Source of the DNA: an uncultured Bacilli bacterium
GTDB lineage: Bacteria; Bacillota_I; Bacilli_A; RF39; UBA660
Assembly: GCA_944350345.1 (NCBI GenBank)
Contig: CALVOP010000008.1
Span: 1-35,367 of the forward strand
Length of the DNA: 35,367 nt
Direction: 5' to 3'
This document shows positions 16,041-22,918 of the stretch, in pieces (position 1 is the stretch's first letter; every line of letters begins with the position of its first letter). Made by a program: the position numbers and the translations under genes. Under the pieces are notes generated by a model. It saw only the letters and a program-made list of their open reading frames with translations, ran no database searches and was not told the DNA's origin.

Positions 16041-16649
16041 CTAACCAATCCTTACTGTTCCAAATAAATATAACACTATTAAAATTAGTAATATTATTGC
16101 TAATATATTATAAAATAGGTCATTTTGGAATATTTTAGGTAACTTTTTTCTTATTGCATCTAAACCAATAAATAGTAAAAAGCCAATAATACCACCTACT
16201 ATATTTAAAATTATATCGTCAACGTCAAAACTTCTACCAATAAATCTTTGAACAACTTCAATGGTAGTACTAGTTATAAATGTTACAAAAAATATGTGTC
16301 TAATCTTAGTTAATTTGGAATAATAAGTTGCAAAATAACCAAAAGGAATAAATAAAATTATGTTGCCTATTACTTGTCTATAAAATAAATCAGTGCCAAA
16401 ATCATATCTCAAAATTTCCCTAAATGGCATCCAGTTTACCCCGCCAAATTCAACATCTCTTATAGTTACAAGTTCAAAGAGTAATAATATATATGTTACA
16501 AATAGTAATAGTATTAATTCTTCATGAAATACAAACTTCTTTTTGTTTTGTTTTAAATACATTATTCTAAGCATTATTATTACAATTAGAAAAATCACTA
16601 ATGTTGGCCATGCAGTATCAATAATATCAAAAAAAGTGCTTTTTACCAT
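16041..16649 (-). CDS. VanZ-like membrane protein
   Basis: An integral membrane protein of 202 residues with about five hydrophobic segments (near 12-29, 45-63, 92-110, 118-135, 150-165) and a C-terminal one. VanZ-family marks include NWMPFREI in the first extracellular region, NIILFIPFGYFA, and EVVQRFIGRSFDVDDIILNIVGG, which carries the conserved E-x-x-Q and D-x-x-D-x-x-x-N pattern. VanZ itself gives low-level teicoplanin resistance; the general role of the family is unclear. It lies 4 nt from ybeY and 5 nt from yqfD, where phoH and pgpH sit in Bacillus. Confidence 0.85.
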   Translation of the reverse strand: MVKSTFFDIIDTAWPTLVIFLIVIIMLRIMYLKQNKKKFVFHEELILLLFVTYILLLFELVTIRDVEFGGVNWMPFREILRYDFGTDLFYRQVIGNIILFIPFGYFATYYSKLTKIRHIFFVTFITSTTIEVVQRFIGRSFDVDDIILNIVGGIIGFLLFIGLDAIRKKLPKIFQNDLFYNILAIILLILIVLYLFGTVRIG

Positions 16650-16654
16650 TACAT

Positions 16655-17815
16655 TTACTCCTCTTCATTTAAATTTGTTATTCTTCTTTCTAACTTTCCT
16701 ATGTTTTCATAAACCCTATAGAATACTTCTATTTCTATTTTACTACTAAACTCATTCTTTTTCAAAACTTTTTTATCTATTATGTGTTCGTCATCTTCTA
16801 GTTTTGCGTTTATGCTTTTATCACTTCTTTTTAATGCTTCTTCGTATGCTTCACTACTGCTTAGAGTTAGTTCTTTATATTCAAATATTTCTTTTTCTTC
16901 TTTCATTAATTTAAAGAATATGTATGGCTTGTCTATAATTGTTTCTTCTCTTATAAATACGTTGCTAGAATTGAATTTTCCTAGTATTGTCATTTTATTT
17001 CCTAAAAAGTTTATGTAGTAGTGATTGACTTTTTCTCCTGTACTTGTATATTCAATAAAATTGTACGGAACTGTTGTAGTTACTGTATACCATACTTCTC
17101 CATATATATCTCCATCTGGTATTACATTACCTACAACTTCTTCGTTTTTTATTATGTCGCCTGATATTATTACTTCACCTTTTTTTACATAATCGTTTAC
17201 ATATTTTATATCTGTTCCTTTTCTTATAATTACTTTTTGTATAAGCGCATCTTTTGTACTTACTATATCCATTATTTCGTTTTCTACACTAGGCGTTTCT
17301 TTAATTATTCTTTCTGTTAGTGATATGTTATAATATACGCCGTTTTCTATTATTTCTAGCCATTCTAATTTGTCTTTGTTGTCTTCTAATATTTTATTTT
17401 TTATTTTGGTTATTTCATTATAGTCTTTTTTAAATTTATATTTTTTTATTCCATACTCATTAAGTTCTTCTGTTATTATTTTCTTTAACTCGTTATTGTT
17501 GGTTTCTATATTTATTCCAAAACAGACATTTGAAAGAATAAGTATAACAAAGTAACTTAGTATTATTGAAATTATAAAAATATAATGTTTTTTAAGTGTT
17601 TCAATTAAACCGTATATTCCTGTTTGTTTTATTATTTTAGTATTTTTTTTGAATAATGCTTTTAATTTTTTATAATCTTTATAATTTATTTCTAGCGTTA
17701 TGCCATCTTGTTTTTTGTCTAATTTGGTGTAGTAAATATTGTATTTGGAAAGTGTTTTTATTATTTCGTAGATTTTATATTTTTTTATTTTTACTATTAC
17801 TTTTTTATCTCTCAT
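16655..17815 (-). CDS. yqfD: Sporulation protein YqfD
   Basis: A conserved sporulation membrane protein, expressed in the mother cell in Bacillus and of unknown biochemistry. The 386 residues have a cytoplasmic N-terminal part (about 1-75), one membrane helix (IFIISIILSYFVILILSNVC, about 74-93), and a large external domain with TKDALIQKVIIRKGTDIKYV, then YVKKGEVIISGDI and GDIYGEVWYTV, which match the YqfD family. Length is typical. Its start overlaps the yqfC stop by 11 nt, and the yqfC-yqfD pair is a standard sporulation unit. Confidence 0.92.
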   Translation of the reverse strand: MRDKKVIVKIKKYKIYEIIKTLSKYNIYYTKLDKKQDGITLEINYKDYKKLKALFKKNTKIIKQTGIYGLIETLKKHYIFIISIILSYFVILILSNVCFGINIETNNNELKKIITEELNEYGIKKYKFKKDYNEITKIKNKILEDNKDKLEWLEIIENGVYYNISLTERIIKETPSVENEIMDIVSTKDALIQKVIIRKGTDIKYVNDYVKKGEVIISGDIIKNEEVVGNVIPDGDIYGEVWYTVTTTVPYNFIEYTSTGEKVNHYYINFLGNKMTILGKFNSSNVFIREETIIDKPYIFFKLMKEEKEIFEYKELTLSSSEAYEEALKRSDKSINAKLEDDEHIIDKKVLKKNEFSSKIEIEVFYRVYENIGKLERRITNLNEEE

Positions 17816-18044
17816 TTATTTCTACCCTTGTTATACTTCCAGTTATGTATAACTCTATTTTATCCATCTTTTTTAATATAAAATCTTTTCCAAATATAAA
17901 TAATCTTTTATCTTTTACATCTATTATTATTTCGTTTGATTTGATATTTATTATTTTATTGTAATTATTTATGTATAATTTATTATTGGCTATTAGTATT
18001 GAATAATTTTCGTTTTTAAAGTAATTTGTAAAGGTGTTTAACAT
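17805..18044 (-). CDS. yqfC: YabP/YqfC-family sporulation protein
   Basis: A small sporulation protein of 79 residues. The pattern YSILIANNKLYINNYNKIIN followed by SNEIIIDVKDKRLFIFGKDF and a C-terminal beta-strand (KIELYITGSITRVEI) matches the YabP/YqfC fold, and its place before yqfD fits YqfC rather than YabP. AGGAGG lies 6 nt before the ATG but also forms the 3' arm of a terminator-like hairpin. In Bacillus the pair is under the mother-cell factor SigE; I could not find a convincing SigE site here. Confidence 0.85.
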   Translation of the reverse strand: MLNTFTNYFKNENYSILIANNKLYINNYNKIINIKSNEIIIDVKDKRLFIFGKDFILKKMDKIELYITGSITRVEINER

Positions 18045-18074
18045 AAAAAACCTCCTATTAATTATATGGAGATT
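18045..18074 (-). terminator. Terminator-like hairpin that contains the yqfC Shine-Dalgarno
   Basis: AATCTCC (18074-18068) pairs with GGAGGTT (18055-18049), 7 bp with one T-G pair and a 12-nt loop, followed by the rest of a T6 run that ends at the yqfC ATG. It can end murB transcription, and in a read-through mRNA it hides the AGGAGG of yqfC. Confidence 0.65.
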
Positions 18075-18082
18075 TTATTTTT

Positions 18083-18961
18083 TTATTTAATTATTTCTTG
18101 TTCTAATTCTAAATTTATTCCTTCTTTTTCTAGTGCTTCTCTCTGTACTTCTTTTATTAGTTTTATAATATCCTTGCTTTTTGCATTTCCTTTATTAATT
18201 ATAAAATTCGCGTGTTTTGTTGAAATGTATGCGTCGTTTACATTGTGTCCTTTTAAATTTAGTTTGTGTTCTATTAATGCTCCTGCGCTTATATTGTCAG
18301 GATTTTTAAATACGCTTCCTGCGTTTGGGTATTCTAATGGCTGCGTTTTTATTCTTTTTTCTGTGTATTCTTTTATTTTATCTTGTATTTCTTTTTTGTT
18401 TGAAGGTTTTAGTTTTATTTTTGTGCTTATTATAATAATGTCTTTATTTTTTTTAAAACAACTTTTTCTATAACCAAATTCTAGCTCTTCTCTTTTTTTT
18501 GTTTTTATTTCATCGTTTTCTAAATAAGTTACTTCATCTATTATATCTGACATCGCACTTCCATATGCTCCTGCGTTCATGTAAATTGCTCCGCCTACGG
18601 TTCCAGGTATTCCTGCAGCAAATTCCAAACCACTTAAGTTTTTTTCTATCGTAATGCTGACTAACTTTTGCAAACTATATCCGCTTGATACGCAAATGGT
18701 GTTTTTATTAACGAGTAAATTATTTAATTTTTTTAGATTTATAACTACTCCATCATAAAAATCGTCTGTAAAGATTATATTAGTTCCGTTACCTAGAATA
18801 AAATATTTTATGTTGTTATTTTTAATATACTTTATTAACTCAATTAAAGACTCAATAGTATTTGGATATACTAAATATTTTGCAATTCCACCTGTCTTAT
18901 ATGAAGTGTAATTGCTCATACATATGTTTTCTAAAATTTCTAAATCTTTTATTTCTTTCAT
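18083..18961 (-). CDS. murB: UDP-N-acetylenolpyruvoylglucosamine reductase
   Basis: Reduces the enolpyruvyl ether to UDP-MurNAc in peptidoglycan synthesis, using FAD and NADPH. The 292 residues show the FAD-binding strings YFILGNGTNIIF and GLEFAAGIPGTVGGAIYMNA, the short YRKSCF loop of type II enzymes that lack the E. coli insertion, and PNAGSVFKNP. The catalytic Ser is in NAGSVF. There is no Shine-Dalgarno: TATAAT ends 6 nt before the ATG, so the mRNA may be leaderless. It lies downstream of the yqeY terminator and has its own promoter. Confidence 0.96.
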   Translation of the reverse strand: MKEIKDLEILENICMSNYTSYKTGGIAKYLVYPNTIESLIELIKYIKNNNIKYFILGNGTNIIFTDDFYDGVVINLKKLNNLLVNKNTICVSSGYSLQKLVSITIEKNLSGLEFAAGIPGTVGGAIYMNAGAYGSAMSDIIDEVTYLENDEIKTKKREELEFGYRKSCFKKNKDIIIISTKIKLKPSNKKEIQDKIKEYTEKRIKTQPLEYPNAGSVFKNPDNISAGALIEHKLNLKGHNVNDAYISTKHANFIINKGNAKSKDIIKLIKEVQREALEKEGINLELEQEIIK

Positions 18962-18967
18962 AATTAA

Positions 18968-18996
18968 ATTATATTTTATTTAATAAAAAAAGTAAA
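18968..18996 (-). promoter_or_regulatory. Promoter of murB, inside the yqeY terminator
   Basis: TTTACT at 18996-18991, a 17-nt spacer and TATAAT at 18973-18968. The -35 lies in the 3' arm of the upstream terminator hairpin and the spacer includes its T-run. The predicted start falls on the A of the murB ATG. Confidence 0.62.
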
Positions 18997-19011
18997 CTAG
19001 TTAAGTTTACT
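18984..19011 (-). terminator. Terminator after yqeY
   Basis: AGTAAACT pairs perfectly with AGTTTACT (8 bp, 5-nt loop), followed by T7. It includes the last codons and stop of yqeY. Confidence 0.9.
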
Positions 19012-19446
19012 CATTACTATTTCATTTACTGTTTTCATATCAGCTTTGCCTTTTAATAGTACGTTTGCTTCTTTCATTATTTTACCCATATCGCTTTTAC
19101 CAGTTGGTTTTACTTTCTCAAAAATATCATTTATTATTTTTTCAATTTCTTCTCTACTTAATTGCTCAGGTAAATATTTTTCTATAATTTTAATCTCATA
19201 TTCAAGTTTTGAAGCTAAATCTTCTCTTCCGGCATTTCTAAATTCAATAATGCTTTCTTTATGAGTTTTAACTTGTTTTGCAGCAACATCTATTACAACA
19301 TCATCACTGACTGTATCTCTATCCATTTTATTATTAATTTTATATAAATCAATCGCACTTTTAAGAAGCCTTATAGTACTTAACGTTTCTTTATCTTTAT
19401 TTTTCATAGCTTCTTTCATATCATTTGTTAATTGTTCATATAACAT
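18997..19446 (-). CDS. yqeY: GatB/YqeY-domain protein
   Basis: A 149-residue protein of the YqeY family, which resembles the tail domain of the GatB amidotransferase subunit and is thought to act on or near tRNA; the exact role is unknown. Marks: MLYEQLTNDMKEAMKNKDKE, TIRLLKSAIDLYKI, REDLASKLEYEIKIIEKYLP, GKSDMGKIMKE. The ATG at 19446 has AGGTGA 5 nt upstream; an in-frame GTG 9 nt earlier is less likely. It follows rpsU by 9 nt, the same order as Bacillus rpsU-yqeY. Confidence 0.94.
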   Translation of the reverse strand: MLYEQLTNDMKEAMKNKDKETLSTIRLLKSAIDLYKINNKMDRDTVSDDVVIDVAAKQVKTHKESIIEFRNAGREDLASKLEYEIKIIEKYLPEQLSREEIEKIINDIFEKVKPTGKSDMGKIMKEANVLLKGKADMKTVNEIVMSKLN

Positions 19447-19455
19447 ATTATTCAC

Positions 19456-19647
19456 CTATCTATTGTTTTTACTTTTTTTTCTAGCATTTTTAATAGCTTC
19501 TTTTTTAGCTTCTCTTCTTACTACGCCTGGTTTTGAATATTCTTTTCTTTTTTTCATTTCAGAAGGGATACCACTACGTTGCACTTTTACTTTGAATTTT
19601 TTCAAAGCAACTTCAACATTACCATTTTTAACATCCACATGAGTCAT
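19456..19647 (-). CDS. rpsU: Ribosomal protein bS21
   Basis: A small basic protein of the 30S subunit that helps initiation. The 63 residues contain the family core EVALKKFKVKVQRSGIPSEM and a Lys/Arg-rich tail (EAIKNARKKSKNN). GGGAGG lies before the ATG, and a near-perfect promoter is 30 nt upstream. It begins the rpsU-yqeY unit, which ends in a strong terminator. Confidence 0.97.
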   Translation of the reverse strand: MTHVDVKNGNVEVALKKFKVKVQRSGIPSEMKKRKEYSKPGVVRREAKKEAIKNARKKSKNNR

Positions 19648-19676
19648 TTTTCTACCCTCCCTTCAATCTCGCATCA

Positions 19677-19705
19677 ATTATAACACTATTTGAAAAATAT
19701 GTCTA
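19677..19705 (-). promoter_or_regulatory. Promoter of rpsU-yqeY
   Basis: TAGACA at 19705-19700, a 17-nt spacer and TATAAT at 19682-19677 on the minus strand, just after the asnS stop. Confidence 0.82.
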
Positions 19706-19718
19706 GTTTTGTCAGTGA

Positions 19719-21095
19719 TTAAAATTCACAGTTCCCTGGTGTTCTAGGATATGGTATTACATCTCTTATGTTTTCTACTCCTGTTATATATATTAGAAGC
19801 CTTTCAAATCCCATTCCAAAACCACTATGAACACATCCTCCAAATTTTCTAAGGTTTAAATACCAATCTAAATCTTTATCTGGCACGTTCATTTCTTTCA
19901 TTCTGGTAATTAAGTTTTCATAATTCTCTTCTCTTTGACTTCCGCCCATTAATTCACCTGCACCTGGAACTTCTAGATCAACTGCAGCTACGGTTTTTCC
20001 GTCATCATTTAATTTCATGTAAAATGCTTTTATGTCTTTTGGCCAATTTGTAATGAATACAGGTCCATCAAAATATTCAGTTATATATTTTTCATGTTCT
20101 TTGGCAATGTCTTCTCCATATTCTGGAGTAAATTCCCATTTTACAGGTGCGTTTTTTAATATTGTTATTACTTCTTCGTGTGTTATTCTTGTAAATTTAC
20201 TATTAATTAATTTTTTTAATTTTTCAATTAATCCGTTTTCTACAAATTTATCAAAGAAATTCATTTCGTCTTGACAGTTTTCAAGTACATATTTTACAAC
20301 ATATTTAAGCATGTCTTCCATTACATCCATGTCACCATTTAAATCACAGAATGCAATTTCTGGTTCGATCATCCAAAATTCTGCAGCGTGTGTCTGTGTA
20401 TGTGAGTTTTCTGCTCTAAAGGTAGGACCAAATGTGTAAATTTTCTTGAATGCCAATGCAAATGTCTCACCTTCTAGTTGCCCAGTAACCGTTAAATTTG
20501 TCCTTTTTCCAAAGAAATCTTTTTTATAATCTATTTCTTTTCCATTTATTTTTTCTAAATCTAAAGTTGTTACTTGAAACATATCTCCAGCACCTTCACC
20601 ATCATTAGATGTTATAAGTGGCGTGTGTACGTATAAATAGCCATTTTCATTAAAATATTTGTGTATTGCAAATGCAGCGACACTGCGAACTCTAAATACT
20701 GCTTGAAATAAATTGACTCTTGGTCTTAAATAAGCTAAACTTCTTAAAAATTCTCTTGTATGTCTTTTTGGTTGCATAGGATAATCTTCTGGCGAATCTC
20801 CAAGTAAAGTTACGTCTTCTGCTTCTACTTCTATGCTTTGCCCACTTCCAATAGATTTAATTAATTTTCCTTTAACTTCTATAGATGATCCTATTCTTAT
20901 TTTAGTTATTTCTTCAAAATTTGTTAGTTTATTTGTATAGACTATTTGTAATGTTTTAAAACATGTTCCATCGTAAAAATCTATAAATCCAAATTCTTTT
21001 TGCTTTCTGTGATTTCTAACCCATCCGTTTAAAATAACTGTTTTTTCTAATAATTCGTTTTCTTTTTCATATAATTCTTTTAAATCTAATTTCAT
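19719..21095 (-). CDS. asnS: Asparaginyl-tRNA synthetase
   Basis: Charges tRNA-Asn. The 458 residues have an N-terminal OB-fold anticodon domain (VILNGWVRNHRKQKEFGFID) and a class IIb catalytic core with motif 2 FRAENSHTQTHAAEFWMIEP and motif 3 GFGMGFERLLIYITG. The Asn-type GGSQREENYENL stretch is present. Its ATG overlaps the fic stop (ATGA), so it is translated as the third gene of the antitoxin-fic-asnS unit; no separate promoter was seen. ATGAAATT is tandemly duplicated at the junction. Confidence 0.97.
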   Translation of the reverse strand: MKLDLKELYEKENELLEKTVILNGWVRNHRKQKEFGFIDFYDGTCFKTLQIVYTNKLTNFEEITKIRIGSSIEVKGKLIKSIGSGQSIEVEAEDVTLLGDSPEDYPMQPKRHTREFLRSLAYLRPRVNLFQAVFRVRSVAAFAIHKYFNENGYLYVHTPLITSNDGEGAGDMFQVTTLDLEKINGKEIDYKKDFFGKRTNLTVTGQLEGETFALAFKKIYTFGPTFRAENSHTQTHAAEFWMIEPEIAFCDLNGDMDVMEDMLKYVVKYVLENCQDEMNFFDKFVENGLIEKLKKLINSKFTRITHEEVITILKNAPVKWEFTPEYGEDIAKEHEKYITEYFDGPVFITNWPKDIKAFYMKLNDDGKTVAAVDLEVPGAGELMGGSQREENYENLITRMKEMNVPDKDLDWYLNLRKFGGCVHSGFGMGFERLLIYITGVENIRDVIPYPRTPGNCEF

Positions 21096-21691
21096 AATTT
21101 CATACCTCTTTCTATTGAATCTAGTAATATTTTTTCTAAATATTTTGGCTCTTGATATACTGACATAACTAATCCATCTCTTATATAAGCAAAGTTTTGA
21201 AGTAGTAAATCTTCATCTATTTTTAATCCACTATGTCTGATATATTTCATTGTATATGTTATTATACTTCTGGTGTTTCCTTCTCTAAATGGATGTATTT
21301 CCCATATGCTACTCATAAAATCTACTAATTGTGCGACTATTTCTTCTTTTGTTGCTTCAAAGTTTATTTCTTTTTCTTTAAATACTTTTTTTAATTTTTT
21401 TGATACTTGTGATTTGTCTCCAAAAAACATCGAAAATCCAGATAATATTTTTTCACTTTTTTCCATATCTATCTTTCTTAATTCTCCAGCAAATGGGTAA
21501 ATATCTTGAAACATTTGTTGGTGAAGATTTAAATATGAATCATATCCATATGTAAACTCATTATTTTCAAGTATTTCTTTTAAACGAACAATTAACATGT
21601 CAGACTCTACTTGACTTAATAATTTTGGATCAGTTATTCCTAGTTTATTAATTAAGACTCCTGTATTTTCATCAATATAAATATCACGCAT
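21092..21691 (-). CDS. fic: Fic-domain AMP-transferase toxin
   Basis: Fic enzymes attach AMP (or another nucleotide part) to target proteins; bacterial toxins of this group often modify topoisomerases. The 199 residues contain the complete catalytic motif HPFREGNTR (His133), the upstream YPFAGELRKIDMEKSE substrate-flap region, and no inhibitory helix at its own N-terminus, as in class I Fic proteins whose antitoxin is separate. The start at 21691 is chosen because GGTGA lies 7 nt upstream; an ATG 12 nt earlier has no site. It overlaps the antitoxin by 8 nt and asnS by 4 nt. Confidence 0.93.
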   Translation of the reverse strand: MRDIYIDENTGVLINKLGITDPKLLSQVESDMLIVRLKEILENNEFTYGYDSYLNLHQQMFQDIYPFAGELRKIDMEKSEKILSGFSMFFGDKSQVSKKLKKVFKEKEINFEATKEEIVAQLVDFMSSIWEIHPFREGNTRSIITYTMKYIRHSGLKIDEDLLLQNFAYIRDGLVMSVYQEPKYLEKILLDSIERGMKL

Positions 21692-21845
21692 TTTTTTCAC
21701 CATAATGTTCTTTTAATAATTTTATTATTTCTTCTGTCGTTATTAGACCTTTTTTTTCTTTTTCAATTAATTCTTTAAGATATGAAGAAGCTTCTAATCC
21801 GTCTATTTGATTTATTTTTTCAGCTAATTGCCATATTTCTTCCAT
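21684..21845 (-). CDS. VbhA-like Fic antitoxin
   Basis: A 53-residue helical protein, MEEIWQLAEKINQ at the start and GLITTEEIIKLLKEHYG near the end. The tail matches the 'G-I/L-x-T/S-x-E-E-x-I-x-x-x-K-x-x-Y-G' ending of VbhA-type antitoxins (family memory). The inhibitory motif [S/T]xxxE[G/N] would be SYLKEL, with Leu in place of Gly/Asn, so ATP-site blocking is plausible but not certain. AGGTGA precedes the ATG at 21845; a longer in-frame form would read through the rpmA terminator and is rejected. It stops at TGA inside the fic start region. Confidence 0.82.
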   Translation of the reverse strand: MEEIWQLAEKINQIDGLEASSYLKELIEKEKKGLITTEEIIKLLKEHYGEKNA

Positions 21846-21861
21846 AAAATCACCTAAATGT

Positions 21862-21890
21862 ATTATATAAAAAAAAAGTGTTTTTAACAA
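21862..21890 (-). promoter_or_regulatory. Promoter of antitoxin-fic-asnS, inside the rpmA terminator
   Basis: TTGTTA at 21890-21885, a 17-nt spacer and TATAAT at 21867-21862. The -35 spans the loop of the rpmA terminator hairpin and the spacer is its 3' arm plus T-run. Confidence 0.6.
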
Positions 21891-21896
21891 CACTTT
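21869..21896 (-). terminator. Terminator after rpmA
   Basis: AAAGTGTT pairs perfectly with AACACTTT (8 bp, 6-nt loop), followed by T6. It ends the rplU-prp-rpmA unit. Confidence 0.9.
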
Positions 21897-22185
21897 ATTC
21901 AGTTACTGCATATACACTTACTTGCTTTTTATCTTTTCCTTTTCTTTCGTATTTAACAATGCCATCTATTAAAGCAAATAAAGTATGATCTTTTCCCATT
22001 CCAGTATTAACTCCTGGATAAATTTTAGTGCCTCTTTGGCGATATATAATTGAACCTGCTTTTACTCTTTCACCATCACTAGCTTTTGCCCCTAATCTAC
22101 GTCCAGCACTATCTCTACCGTTTTTAGTAGATCCAACACCTTTTTTAGATGCGAATAATTGAAGGTTTAAAAACATTTTCTTCAT
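21895..22185 (-). CDS. rpmA: Ribosomal protein bL27 with cleavable N-terminus
   Basis: A protein of the 50S subunit near the peptidyl-transferase centre, 96 residues. The N-terminus [16 protein letters not shown] carries the Firmicute pre-sequence, with the [11 protein letters not shown] site cut by the Prp protease (known in Staphylococcus). The core has [19 protein letters not shown] and [13 protein letters not shown]. The start overlaps the prp stop (ATGA) with AGGAGG 7 nt upstream, so the protease and its substrate are co-translated. Confidence 0.97.
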   Translation of the reverse strand: MKKMFLNLQLFASKKGVGSTKNGRDSAGRRLGAKASDGERVKAGSIIYRQRGTKIYPGVNTGMGKDHTLFALIDGIVKYERKGKDKKQVSVYAVTE

Positions 22186-22490
22186 AAATTTTCCTCCTTA
22201 ACTTTGATATTTTTGCCATATTGTTTTTGAGTTTCTTTTAATACTTCTACTAAATTTTCAAGTAATTTGTTAGTTATATTATCTTTTTTTATATTTTCTA
22301 ATTCAAATATATTTTCTTTATAACTAATTGCATTTTCATCAAAACTTATTATAGCATTTATAGTGGTAATTAATGAAGAACTAACACCCGCGCATACGAT
22401 ATCTTTACCATATGTATCAAACATTGCATGCCCTTTAATAGTTAATTTTTCGATAATTCCATCTTTTCTTTTAACGTCTACTGAAATCAT
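22182..22490 (-). CDS. prp: Ribosomal-processing cysteine protease Prp
   Basis: Removes the N-terminal extension of bL27, an essential step for 50S function in Firmicutes. The 102 residues have the catalytic His21 in [10 protein letters not shown] and Cys33 in DIVCAGVSS. It sits between rplU and rpmA as in Bacillus (ysxB) and shares one base with the rplU stop (TAATG). Its presence fits the cleavable LNLQLFA site in the neighbouring bL27. Confidence 0.95.
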   Translation of the reverse strand: MISVDVKRKDGIIEKLTIKGHAMFDTYGKDIVCAGVSSSLITTINAIISFDENAISYKENIFELENIKKDNITNKLLENLVEVLKETQKQYGKNIKVKEENL

Positions 22491-22792
22491 TATTTCACTT
22501 CGATCTTTTTGATAATAATTTTTGTATAAGGTTGTCTATGTCCTTGTTTTTTTCTAAATTTCTTTTTAGGTTTATATTTGAACACAACAATTTTCTTTTG
22601 TTTTCCGTGTTTTACAACTAGAGCTGTAACTTTAGCGCCTTTAACATAAGGATTACCAACTTTACCATCTACGTATAAAACTTCCTCAAAAGTAATTTCT
22701 TTGTTAGGTTCAACGTCTAATTTTTCAACATATAGTTCAGAACCTTCTGTAACTAAATATTGTTTACCACCTGTCATAAAAATTGCTTTCAT
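22490..22792 (-). CDS. rplU: Ribosomal protein bL21
   Basis: A 50S subunit protein that binds 23S rRNA, 100 residues. Family marks: [20 protein letters not shown], then [15 protein letters not shown], then [20 protein letters not shown]. It is the first gene of rplU-prp-rpmA, with AGGAGG before the ATG and a structured leader upstream that is likely autoregulatory. Confidence 0.97.
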   Translation of the reverse strand: MKAIFMTGGKQYLVTEGSELYVEKLDVEPNKEITFEEVLYVDGKVGNPYVKGAKVTALVVKHGKQKKIVVFKYKPKKKFRKKQGHRQPYTKIIIKKIEVK

Positions 22793-22883
22793 TTTTTACC
22801 TCCTTCAATAAGACTCGCCATTAAGGTACATTTCTGTTTTATTCTAACCTTTTCAGCGCGGTTGTAGAGAAGAATCTACAAAC
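22793..22883 (-). promoter_or_regulatory. L21-type ribosomal protein leader
   Basis: A structured 5' region of about 90 nt. TGTAGA pairs with TCTACA in a first hairpin. Then CCGC and AAGGT pair with ACCTT and GGCG in a longer, interrupted stem that ends just before GAGTCTTATTGAAGGAGG. Position and layout match the L21 leader known in Firmicutes, thought to be bound by a ribosomal protein. Identity is by memory of that motif, not alignment. Confidence 0.72.
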
Positions 22884-22889
22884 AAATAG

Positions 22890-22918
22890 ATTTTAGCAAA
22901 AATTGTAGTTAATGTCAA
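22890..22918 (-). promoter_or_regulatory. Promoter of rplU-prp-rpmA
   Basis: TTGACA at 22918-22913, a 17-nt spacer and TAAAAT at 22895-22890. The -35 overlaps the TGA stop codon of spoIVFB. Confidence 0.85.
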
